Shown here: positions 1 through 6,750 of the stretch, piece after piece
How positions within the stretch are numbered: position 1 is the first letter of the stretch
How the letters are laid out: each line of letters starts with the position of its first letter
DNA from: an uncultured Latescibacterota bacterium
GTDB lineage: Bacteria; Latescibacterota; UBA2968; UBA8231
Reading direction: 5' to 3'
DNA length: 64,000 nt
NCBI GenBank assembly: GCA_958295495.1
Contig: OY282352.1
Coordinates: 3,412,548 to 3,476,547 of the forward strand
Made by a program: the position numbers and the translations under genes
The notes under the pieces: model-generated
What the model was told of the DNA's origin: nothing
The model's input: the letters and a program-made list of their open reading frames with translations, nothing else
Databases searched by the model: none

Positions 1-1
1 G

Positions 2-322
2 ATGGCCTTTCTCGAGCGCGGCATGGTCTGGCTTTCGACCGTGGCCAACTTGGCGCCGATGATAGGCTTTTTGGGCACGGTCAGCGGTATGATCAATGCC
101 TTTCAGGCGATCAAGGAAGCCGGCGACGTAGAGCCTTCTATGGTCGCGGGCGGTATTTCTGAGGCCCTAATCACCACGGCTGCGGGTCTGATCGTAGGCA
201 TCCTGATCCAGTTTTGCTACAACTTCTGCGCCAATCGCATCGATAAGATCATCGCCGACATGACCGAGCAGACGGCCAACTTCATCGACCTATTGGCCGC
301 GCGCCAGCACCAAGGGGCCTAG
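2..322 (+). CDS. exbB: ExbB/TolQ/MotA-family proton channel protein (5' truncated by window edge)
   Basis: This is the C-terminal part of an inner-membrane proton-channel subunit that works with ExbD and TonB to energise outer-membrane transport. Visible are the family core around residues 17-35 (LAPMIGFLGTVSGMINAF) and a second hydrophobic helix near residues 55-75 preceded by the conserved EALITTAAG stretch. The first ATG is at base 2, but family members are about twice as long, so the true start lies before the window. Two exbD genes and a tonB gene follow with spacings of a few bases or overlaps, so this is the start of an exbB-exbD-exbD-tonB operon. The family call is firm. The choice of ExbB over TolQ rests on the TonB neighbour. 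Confidence 0.9.
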   Translation: MAFLERGMVWLSTVANLAPMIGFLGTVSGMINAFQAIKEAGDVEPSMVAGGISEALITTAAGLIVGILIQFCYNFCANRIDKIIADMTEQTANFIDLLAARQHQGA

Positions 323-324
323 AC

Positions 325-738
325 GTGATCGGGAGGCGCCAAAGCCGAGTTCCCCCGGAAATTCCCACGGCTTCAATGGCGGATATCGCCTTTTTGTTGA
401 TCGTGTTCTTCCTCGTCACGACCACCATGAACCAGGACAAGGGCCTTTCGTTGCACTTGCCGCCGGTGGGCGAGACCAAGGAAGTGCGAGAAAAGAATAT
501 TCTCAACGTGTGGATCAACGCCCGCGACCAAGTCGCCTTTTTTGAAAATGAACAGCTAACGCCGGTGCCTTTTGCCGAACTCAAGGAGCGAATTGAGGGA
601 CGTCTGCGGGAAAACGAGAATCTGATCGTCTCGCTCAAGACCGAGCGCGGGGCTACCTATCGGACCTTCGTCGATGTGCTAGACGAGCTCAAACTGGCCG
701 GGGCTACCAAAATCTCGATTGCCAACCCGGAAGAATAG
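325..738 (+). CDS. exbD: ExbD/TolR-family biopolymer transport protein (first copy)
   Basis: A single-pass inner-membrane protein of 137 residues that pairs with ExbB in the proton-driven TonB motor. Residues 14-35 read IPTASMADIAFLLIVFFLV, with the conserved membrane aspartate (D20) that carries protons in this family, followed by a periplasmic domain. The start is GTG two bases after the exbB stop, so the genes are probably translationally coupled. A paralogue follows four bases downstream. Tandem exbD genes next to one exbB are common in the FCB group, where the two proteins may form a heterodimer; that role is inferred here. Confidence 0.9.
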   Translation: MIGRRQSRVPPEIPTASMADIAFLLIVFFLVTTTMNQDKGLSLHLPPVGETKEVREKNILNVWINARDQVAFFENEQLTPVPFAELKERIEGRLRENENLIVSLKTERGATYRTFVDVLDELKLAGATKISIANPEE

Positions 739-741
739 CCG

Positions 742-1152
742 ATGAAATTCGCACGCAAAGCCAAGGTAGTTAGTGTTATTCCCACGGCTTCTATGGCCGA
801 TATATCCTTCTTACTCCTCGTGTTTTTTATGGTCTCGACGGTTTTCGTGCGCTATAGGGGCGTGCCGGTGGAGTTGCCGCAGGCCGAAAAAATTGAGAAG
901 CTCGAAAGCCGCCGCAACGTATTGCAGGTTTGGGTCAATAGTGAGGGAGTCGTCAATATCGAAGACCGGAACATACCGCTTTCCGACGTGGGCAAGCTGG
1001 TACATAAGTACCTGACGGCCAATCCTCGGTTGATCATCTCGTTGCGGGGCGATAAGGATTCCGAGTTCGGGGTGATTTCCGAGGTCATGGAGGAGTTGCG
1101 CAAGGTCGAGGCTCTGCGGGTCAATTTCTCCACCAAACGGGAGTTGGAATGA
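742..1152 (+). CDS. exbD: ExbD/TolR-family biopolymer transport protein (second copy)
   Basis: Second ExbD paralogue, 136 residues, with the same N-terminal block as the first copy (IPTASMADISFLLLVFFMV, D20 in the membrane helix) but a clearly diverged periplasmic domain. The duplication is therefore old. It starts three bases after the previous stop and overlaps the tonB start by four bases (ATGA-type coupling). The predicted role is a ring or dimer partner in the ExbB-ExbD-TonB energy transducer in the inner membrane. Confidence 0.9.
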   Translation: MKFARKAKVVSVIPTASMADISFLLLVFFMVSTVFVRYRGVPVELPQAEKIEKLESRRNVLQVWVNSEGVVNIEDRNIPLSDVGKLVHKYLTANPRLIISLRGDKDSEFGVISEVMEELRKVEALRVNFSTKRELE

Positions 1153-1808
1153 TGATTCGCGGCAAACAGCCTGAAGCCAATCTACGGTTGACGTACCGGA
1201 AGACGTTATGGGCTTGCACGGGGCTTGCTACCCTCTTGCACGCGGCCATCTTTGGACTCTTCCCCAGCTTCGAGCCCGAAGCCTACGCCAAATCCGAAGA
1301 GCCGATTATCATTCAACTCGAAGAAATCCCCGAGACTAAGCAAGAGCGTCGGCCCCCACCGCCGGCCCGGCCAGTAGTGCCCGTGCCTACCGACAACCCG
1401 GATGTCCCTGATGACGTGACCATTGAGGACACCGAGCTCGACTTAGGTCTCGACGATTTGGCACCGCCGCCGCCGTTGGAGGAAGAGGTGGTTGAGGAAG
1501 TCGAATTGGAAGAGGAAGAGGAGATCGTCGAGTTGTGGCGGGTCGAGAAGAAGCCCGTGCTCGTCAAAAAAGTAAGGCCTAAGTATCCGGCTACCGCCCA
1601 GAAAGCCAACATCACCGGCAAGGTGTTTGTCACGGCGCTAGTCGGCAAAGACGGCAAGGTCGAGCAGATTGACAAGATCACTGGCCCCAAGGTTTTCCAC
1701 GAGGTCGCCAAAGCCGCCGCTCTCCAGTCAGAGTTTACGCCGGCCATGCAAAACGACAGGCCAGTCAAGGTCTGGGTTAGCCTGCCCTTCACCTTTAGGC
1801 TCAACTGA
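1149..1808 (+). CDS. tonB: TonB-family energy transducer
   Basis: Periplasm-spanning protein of 219 residues that passes proton-motive energy from ExbB/ExbD to outer-membrane receptors. It has the three expected parts: a signal-anchor helix at about residues 22-40, a Pro/Glu-rich linker at about 55-130 (PPPPARPVVPVPTDNP, then long acidic runs), and a C-terminal TonB domain from about 140 starting at VRPKYPATAQKANITGKV. The start overlaps the exbD stop by four bases. A TonB-dependent receptor at 23.96-26.06 kb is one plausible partner, though no link beyond family knowledge is visible. Confidence 0.92.
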   Translation: MMIRGKQPEANLRLTYRKTLWACTGLATLLHAAIFGLFPSFEPEAYAKSEEPIIIQLEEIPETKQERRPPPPARPVVPVPTDNPDVPDDVTIEDTELDLGLDDLAPPPPLEEEVVEEVELEEEEEIVELWRVEKKPVLVKKVRPKYPATAQKANITGKVFVTALVGKDGKVEQIDKITGPKVFHEVAKAAALQSEFTPAMQNDRPVKVWVSLPFTFRLN

Positions 1809-1811
1809 CGG

Positions 1812-1840
1812 TTGCCATATCTCCCTATTTTTCTTATATT
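1812..1840 (+). promoter_or_regulatory. Predicted sigma-70-type promoter for nrdR
   Basis: TTGCCA at 1812-1817 and TATATT at 1835-1840 are separated by exactly 17 bases, in the gap between tonB and nrdR and about 90 bases before the nrdR ATG. The position and spacing suggest nrdR has its own promoter. Found by eye only. Confidence 0.5.
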
Positions 1841-1928
1841 TAGTAGTACTTCCCCTCTCGTTCCTCCCCGCACAAACGCCGGCCGGCCGGCCGCCGTACT
1901 CTGAACAGATTGATGGGAGGATTCGTCT

Positions 1929-2381
1929 ATGCGGTGTCCCTATTGCAATTGTGAAGAAGATCGGGTGGTGGATTCGCGGTCGTGCCGCGAAGGTATAGCG
2001 ATCCGTCGTCGCCGCGAGTGCATACGCTGTGCCAAGCGCTTCACAACCTATGAATACATCGAAAACGTGCCCCTATCCGTCATCAAGGCCGACGGCCGGC
2101 GCGAGCCTTTTGATCGCAGCAAATTGCTCGACAAGATACAGATAGCCTGTTACAAGACGACCATATCGGCCGAGGCGATTGAGCAGCTCGTCGATCAGGT
2201 CGAGGCCGAAGTGGGCAGCCTCAACGTGAAGGAAATTCCCTCCAAGCAGCTCGGCGAGCGCGTCATGGAACATCTGCGCGAGCTCAACGATGTGGCGTAT
2301 GTGCGTTTTGCCTCGGTCTATCGCCAGTTCAAAGACAAGAGCGATTTCATGCGCGAATTGGAGCAATTGGCCAATAATTGA
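1929..2381 (+). CDS. nrdR: Transcriptional repressor NrdR
   Basis: Zinc- and nucleotide-binding repressor of ribonucleotide reductase genes. The 150-residue length is standard. The N-terminal zinc ribbon has C3/C6 and C31/C34 (MRCPYC and CIRC), followed by the ATP-cone domain from about residue 49 (VIKADGRREPFDR). The family starts exactly at MRCPYC, so the ATG at 1929 is right; GGGAGG lies at about 1916-1921. The next gene is a class II ribonucleotide reductase whose leader contains a good NrdR box (2491-2506), so regulator and target are adjacent. Confidence 0.97.
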   Translation: MRCPYCNCEEDRVVDSRSCREGIAIRRRRECIRCAKRFTTYEYIENVPLSVIKADGRREPFDRSKLLDKIQIACYKTTISAEAIEQLVDQVEAEVGSLNVKEIPSKQLGERVMEHLRELNDVAYVRFASVYRQFKDKSDFMRELEQLANN

Positions 2382-2450
2382 GGTCGGTGCTGTTTTTTAG
2401 CGCATCGCAACCGGATTGAAAAGAAATTGCTCTGGACCAAATAATTTACC

Positions 2451-2479
2451 TTGACAAAAACGTGCGCTGTTTCTACTTT
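2451..2479 (+). promoter_or_regulatory. Predicted sigma-70-type promoter for nrdJ
   Basis: A perfect -35 TTGACA at 2451-2456 is followed after 17 bases by TACTTT at 2474-2479. Transcription would begin near 2486, immediately before an NrdR box and a hairpin with a T tract. The same -10 TACTTT is seen before tRNA-Cys, and TACTTA before smc. Confidence 0.65.
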
Positions 2480-2490
2480 AAGCCTCGATA

Positions 2491-2506
2491 CTACTACATA
2501 TAGTGT
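2491..2506. promoter_or_regulatory. NrdR box (operator) in the nrdJ leader
   Basis: The 16-mer CTACTACATATAGTGT fits the published NrdR-box pattern acaCwAtATaTwGtgt in all strongly conserved positions except one central base. It lies just downstream of the predicted nrdJ start point, where bound NrdR would block transcription. NrdR boxes normally come in pairs about 31-32 bases apart. A half-site ATAGTGT lies at 2529-2535, so a degenerate second box is possible but weak. Confidence 0.7.
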
Positions 2507-2519
2507 CAAACGAATGTGC

Positions 2520-2556
2520 AGCCCTGAGATAGTGTATTTCAGGGCTACACTTTTTT
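2520..2556 (+). terminator. Terminator-like hairpin in the nrdJ leader
   Basis: AGCCCTGA (2520-2527) pairs perfectly with TCAGGGCT (2539-2546), followed by ACAC and six Ts at 2551-2556. It lies between the nrdJ promoter and the nrdJ start, about 110 bases before the gene. It could be an attenuator, the end of a short leader RNA, or a remnant. No cobalamin riboswitch sequence was recognised around it. Confidence 0.6.
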
Positions 2557-2664
2557 GTTCTCTCCCCTAACTCTAAACCCTAACAGTAGTTAACCCGAGT
2601 TCCGATTTTTGGCGATGTTTTTCTACTTCGCCCATGGACTTTTTTGCTTCGATGGGAGGGCATG

Positions 2665-5013
2665 ATGGAGTCCGAACGCGCAGTCGCACACCGCTTTGAA
2701 GATATGTTGGCGCAACTCGAAGGCCACGGCCTCAAGCGCAACGGCCACGACGCTCTCTTGGCCCGCGCCGCCGATGCCGGGACCTATTACGGGGACAACG
2801 ACCTCGCCATCGACGTTTTGCGCAACAAGTACTTGGCACCCGGCGAGACCGGGCCGCTGCACATCTGGGACCGCATCGCCCGGGCCATGGCCTCGGTGGA
2901 GGAGGATCCCCAATACTGGTACGACCGCTTCTTCTCGCTGTTAATGGACTTCAAGTTCATCCCCGGTGGGCGCGTCATGCACGGGGCTGGTCGCGACGAG
3001 GCGCGGCGCAAACCGACGCTGTCCAACTGCTATGTCATTCCCATTGAAGAGGATAGCTTGGAGGGCATCTATCGCTGCCTGAGCGAGTCGGCGATGGTGT
3101 ACCGCACGGGCGGCGGCGTCGGCACGGATTTGTCGATTCTCAGGCCGCAAGGGGCTCCGGTCAATGCCACGGTGGATGCCTCGCCGGGTTGCACCGCCTT
3201 TATGAACTTGCTCTCCGAGAGCACCAACGCCGTCTCCCAGGCCGGCCGTCGCGGTGCCTTGATGCTGACCTTGCGGGTCGATCATCCCGATATCGAAGCC
3301 TTCATCACCATCAAGAACGACGCCAACCGCACCAAAGTGCAGTACGCCAACATCAGCGTGCTGATTACCCACGAGTTCATGCAGGCCGTGTTGGCCGACT
3401 CGGACTTTGACTTGCGCTGGGATGGCAAGGTGTTCCGCACGGTCAAGGCGCGTCTATTGTGGGACAAGATCATCGCCAATGCCCACGCCAGCGCCGAGCC
3501 GGGGATTATTTTTTGGGACACGATGCGCGAGTATCACAACGTCGAATACGCCAATCCGCTCACCAGCACCAATCCCTGCGGCGAGCAGCCGCTGGCCTCG
3601 TACACGGCCTGCAACCTAGGCAATCTCAATTTGGCGAGCTTCGTCCGTACCGGTGGCGAGCTCGACTACGAGGAGTTGGGGCAGGCCGCTCGCGTGGCGA
3701 CCCGCTTTTTGGACAACGTCATTGATTACAACGTGGACAGCCATGCCTTGCCCAAAATTCGGGAAGCCGTAGCCTCCGATCGCCGGGTGGGTTTGGGCAT
3801 CACCGGCATGGCCGACGCGCTGGTCCTGATGCAGAGCAAATACGATTCGGACGAGGCCTTGGCGATCGTCGATAAGGTCATGGCCACCATCTGCCGCAAT
3901 GCTTATGAAATGTCCGTCGAATTGGCCCGTGAAAAGGGGGCCTTTCCGCTTTTCGACTGGGCGGGCGTCGAGCAGAGCAAATTCATTCAGAACCTGCCCC
4001 AAGCACTGCAAGATAAAATCGCCGAGCACGGCCTGCGCAATTGCACCTTGATTACCATGCCGCCGGTGGGCACGGGTTCGATTGTGGCACAGACCAGTTC
4101 GGGGATTGAGCCGATTTTCTGCACTAGCTACACCCGCCGGGTAAAGCAGGACGACGGCGAGAGTTTCCGCGAATACAAGGTCTATCACCCGCTCATCCAG
4201 CGCGTCTTCGGCGACGACGAGGACCTGCCCGATTACGTCGTGACGGCCCACGAAATTGACCCCTACTTCCGAGTCAAGATGCAGGGCGTGATCCAGAAAT
4301 ACACCGATAGCAGCATTTCTTCGACGATCAACCTACCCGAAGACATCGCTCTAGAGACGGTCGCCGATATTTACATCACCGCGTACAAGGAGGGCCTCAA
4401 GGGCGTGACAGTGTACCGCGAGGGCAGCCGCGAGGGCATCTTGCAGACTGAGGGCCAAGCCGACAAGAAGGAGGCTCCGGTTGCAGAGGTTCCCAACTAC
4501 ATGGGGCCGGACGGCTTCCTCCACCGCCGCCGCCGCCCGGCGGTCACTGCGGGTATCACCGAGCGGATCAACACCGGCGAGGGCAAAATCTACGTCACAA
4601 TCAACGAGGACGCGTACGGGATATGCGAAGTTTTCAGTACCATCGGCAAGTCTGGTGGCAACGCCGCCGCTCAGTCTGAGGCCATCAGCCGGCTAATTTC
4701 GCTGGTGCTGAGTTCGGGGGTTGATCCGCAGGAGGTTATCAGCGAGTTGAAGGGCATTTCAGGTCCAAATCCGGTGTGGGAGAACGGCGAGTTGATCTTG
4801 TCCACGCCCGATGCCATCGGCAAGGCAATGGAGCGCTATTTGCAGCGGAAGGCAGGCAAGCAGCCCGAGGCTGTCGCCCATGAGGACGTGCCGCCCAGTT
4901 CGGTCGAGAGCCGCGAGCCAAAGACGCTGACGACCTGTCCAGAGTGCGGGTCAATGGTATCCTATGAGAGTAGCTGTCTGATGTGCAAGCACTGCGGGTG
5001 GTCTAAGTGTTGA
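2665..5013 (+). CDS. nrdJ: Vitamin B12-dependent ribonucleoside-diphosphate reductase (class II)
   Basis: Makes deoxyribonucleotides from ribonucleoside diphosphates using adenosylcobalamin, without needing or being poisoned by oxygen. The protein is 782 residues from the chosen start. The catalytic-core motif NPCGEQ is at about residues 303-308, and a C-terminal Cys cluster (CPEC at about 758, then three more Cys pairs or singles) forms the redox tail typical of this subfamily. Two adjacent ATGs (2662, 2665) and an upstream TTG (2644) are possible starts. GGAGG at 2655-2659 best fits 2665. No small-subunit gene is needed or seen. NrdR (upstream) and its box point to repression by NrdR. Confidence 0.95.
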   Translation: MESERAVAHRFEDMLAQLEGHGLKRNGHDALLARAADAGTYYGDNDLAIDVLRNKYLAPGETGPLHIWDRIARAMASVEEDPQYWYDRFFSLLMDFKFIPGGRVMHGAGRDEARRKPTLSNCYVIPIEEDSLEGIYRCLSESAMVYRTGGGVGTDLSILRPQGAPVNATVDASPGCTAFMNLLSESTNAVSQAGRRGALMLTLRVDHPDIEAFITIKNDANRTKVQYANISVLITHEFMQAVLADSDFDLRWDGKVFRTVKARLLWDKIIANAHASAEPGIIFWDTMREYHNVEYANPLTSTNPCGEQPLASYTACNLGNLNLASFVRTGGELDYEELGQAARVATRFLDNVIDYNVDSHALPKIREAVASDRRVGLGITGMADALVLMQSKYDSDEALAIVDKVMATICRNAYEMSVELAREKGAFPLFDWAGVEQSKFIQNLPQALQDKIAEHGLRNCTLITMPPVGTGSIVAQTSSGIEPIFCTSYTRRVKQDDGESFREYKVYHPLIQRVFGDDEDLPDYVVTAHEIDPYFRVKMQGVIQKYTDSSISSTINLPEDIALETVADIYITAYKEGLKGVTVYREGSREGILQTEGQADKKEAPVAEVPNYMGPDGFLHRRRRPAVTAGITERINTGEGKIYVTINEDAYGICEVFSTIGKSGGNAAAQSEAISRLISLVLSSGVDPQEVISELKGISGPNPVWENGELILSTPDAIGKAMERYLQRKAGKQPEAVAHEDVPPSSVESREPKTLTTCPECGSMVSYESSCLMCKHCGWSKC

Positions 5014-5043
5014 ACTAAAGCCGGACCGTGCTTTTGATTGAGG

Positions 5044-5088
5044 CGAGGATGTCGGCGGGAGACCGGCGGCGTCCTCGTTTTTATTTTA
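5044..5088 (+). terminator. Rho-independent terminator after nrdJ
   Basis: CGAGGATGTC (5044-5053) pairs with GGCGTCCTCG (5068-5077), ten pairs including two G-T, followed by TTTTTATTTT. It lies 30 bases past the nrdJ stop and runs into the end of the convergent MBL-hydrolase gene. Confidence 0.75.
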
Positions 5089-5839
5089 TCTCCAGCACCA
5101 ATCCGTCGTAGGCGAGTTGGACGCTTGGGGGGAGTTCGGCATTGGTCTGATGGTGGTCGAGATCGTGGGCTATATGCGTGAAGTAGGTGCGAGCGGGCTG
5201 GAGTTCGGCGACAATGGCCAACGCCTGCTCGACGTTGAAATGGGTAGGATGTTCTTTGTGGCGCAGTGCGTCGAGGACCAAGACCTCTAGGCCGTGCAGC
5301 CGCGCCATGACCGCTTCTGGGATGTAGTTGGTGTCCGTGGCGTAGGCGAAGTTGCCGATGCGGAAGGCGAGGACCGGGGCGCAGCCGTGATAGATGGTGA
5401 GCGGCTCGATGGCAAGCCCACAGGCTGTGAACGGCCCGGCAATCGGACGCAGGGCAATCTGCGGCGTCGCGCTGGGGGCGTCTGTGTCAAAGGCGTAGTC
5501 GAAGACTCGTTCGATGCGTGTAATGGTGTGCGGGTCCGCATAGCAGGGCAGCGGCTGGTCGCGGTCAAAGCAATAGGGGCGCACGTCGTCGAGGCCGTAC
5601 AGGTGATCGGCGTGGCCGTGGGTCAACAGGACGCAATCGACTCGGTTGATCCGATAGCGCAGGGCTTGGGTTCTGAGATCAGGACCGGCATCTACGAGGA
5701 TTGACCGGCCTTGGTGTGCTAGGTGTAGGGCGCAGCGCAAGCGCTTGTTTTTCGGGTCGTCCGAGGTGCAAACCGGGCAGTGGCAGCCGATGCGCGGCAC
5801 CCCGATAGAGGTGCCGGTGCCGAGGAAGGTGACCTTCAT
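5081..5839 (-). CDS. MBL-fold metallo-hydrolase, PhnP-like
   Basis: A 252-residue metallo-beta-lactamase-fold hydrolase. The N-terminus MKVTFLGTGTSIGVP and the metal motif THGHADH (H74, H76, D78, H79) mark the PhnP-like phosphodiesterase group, and C19, C21 and C24 form a Cys cluster also seen in that group. PhnP acts on cyclic ribose phosphates in phosphonate breakdown, but no phosphonate genes are nearby, so the substrate is unknown. The start overlaps the map stop by four bases, so the two are co-translated. Confidence 0.85.
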   Translation of the reverse strand: MKVTFLGTGTSIGVPRIGCHCPVCTSDDPKNKRLRCALHLAHQGRSILVDAGPDLRTQALRYRINRVDCVLLTHGHADHLYGLDDVRPYCFDRDQPLPCYADPHTITRIERVFDYAFDTDAPSATPQIALRPIAGPFTACGLAIEPLTIYHGCAPVLAFRIGNFAYATDTNYIPEAVMARLHGLEVLVLDALRHKEHPTHFNVEQALAIVAELQPARTYFTHIAHDLDHHQTNAELPPSVQLAYDGLVLEIK

Positions 5840-6591
5840 GCCGGCACAGCGGGCAGGGTCAGAATCCGCGGCCCGTCCTCAGTAATGGCAACGGTGTGTT
5901 CGGCGTGGGCGGCGAGCGAGCGGTCGGAGGTAAGGGTGGTCCAGTCGTCGAGATGGTCGATTTGGGGGTTGCCTAGGCAGAGAATCGGCTCGATGCAGAA
6001 TACGTGTCCAGGCTTGAGCCGAGGGCCTTTGCCGGGCAGGCCGTAGTTGTCGATATGGGGCGACTCGTGCAGTTCTCGGCCAATGCCGTGGCCTCCGTAC
6101 TCGCGCACTACGGCCAATCCTTGGCTCTCGGCGTGGCACTGGATGGCATGCGAGATATCGGAGAGCCGCCCGCCGGGTCGCGCTCGGTCAATGCCCCGTG
6201 CGAGGCAGTTGAGGGTGCCATTGATGAGGTGCTGCGCCGGCGCGCTGATCGCGCCGACCGCGACGGTAAAGGCCCCGTCGCCATAGTAGCCGTCGAGGCA
6301 GGCACCTACGTCAATGCTGACGATCTCGCCCTCTTGCAGCGGGGTTTTATCGGGGAACCCATGCGCGATTGCGGCATTTACTGAAGTGCAAATCGAGTAG
6401 GGAAAGCCGTGGTATCCCTTGAAGGCGGGCACAGCCCCTAAGGCGCGGATTTCGGCCTCGGCGACTTGGTTCAGTTCGAGGGTGCTGACGCCAGGCGCGA
6501 TGAGCGTTTCGAGCTTCTGCTGGACGGCGAAGACGATCTCGCAGCTAGCGGCAATGTGCTCTATTTCGCTTGACTTTTTGCGATGGATCAA
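5836..6591 (-). CDS. map: Type I methionine aminopeptidase
   Basis: Removes the initiator methionine from new proteins in the cytoplasm. The dimetal-site blocks are present: the two aspartates in DVGACLDGYYGDGA, the histidine in GHGIGRELHE, and the glutamate in FCIEPIL. Total length is 252 residues from the start chosen here. The longest frame reaches 6639, but the family begins near the sequence IHRKKSSEIE. A TTG at 6591 with GAGG eight bases upstream gives the expected length, so I prefer it; an ATG at 6630 has no visible ribosome-binding site. It is divergent from topA and coupled to the MBL hydrolase downstream. Confidence 0.93.
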   Translation of the reverse strand: MIHRKKSSEIEHIAASCEIVFAVQQKLETLIAPGVSTLELNQVAEAEIRALGAVPAFKGYHGFPYSICTSVNAAIAHGFPDKTPLQEGEIVSIDVGACLDGYYGDGAFTVAVGAISAPAQHLINGTLNCLARGIDRARPGGRLSDISHAIQCHAESQGLAVVREYGGHGIGRELHESPHIDNYGLPGKGPRLKPGHVFCIEPILCLGNPQIDHLDDWTTLTSDRSLAAHAEHTVAITEDGPRILTLPAVPA

Positions 6592-6673
6592 GGTGCAAAC
6601 CTCAGAGAATGCAGCGCGCAATACCAACATGCGGTACAAAAAGGCGGCGGCTCTGGTTTGTCAAGAGCGCGTC

Positions 6674-6702
6674 TTGCGATTGTCTGAGGGCGTCTATATA
6701 TT
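6674..6702 (+). promoter_or_regulatory. Predicted promoter for topA
   Basis: TTGCGA at 6674-6679 and TATATT at 6697-6702 with a 17-base spacer, about 50 bases before the topA ATG and in the divergent gap with map. Found by eye. Confidence 0.5.
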
Positions 6703-6750
6703 CAGAAAATTACACAACTTACGGCTTAATACTATCAACCGAGGAAGCAG

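Noticed and set aside
1313..1873. 186-codon minus-strand frame over tonB
   Set aside because: Ser/Thr-rich shadow of the Pro/Glu-rich TonB linker.
2382..2664. Cobalamin riboswitch before the B12-dependent nrdJ
   Set aside because: The B12-box sequence and long multi-stem layout are not present; only an NrdR box and a simple hairpin are seen.
3616..4251. 211-codon minus-strand frame inside nrdJ
   Set aside because: Opposite strand of a strongly conserved gene; the sequence has no family features and mirrors the GC bias of nrdJ.
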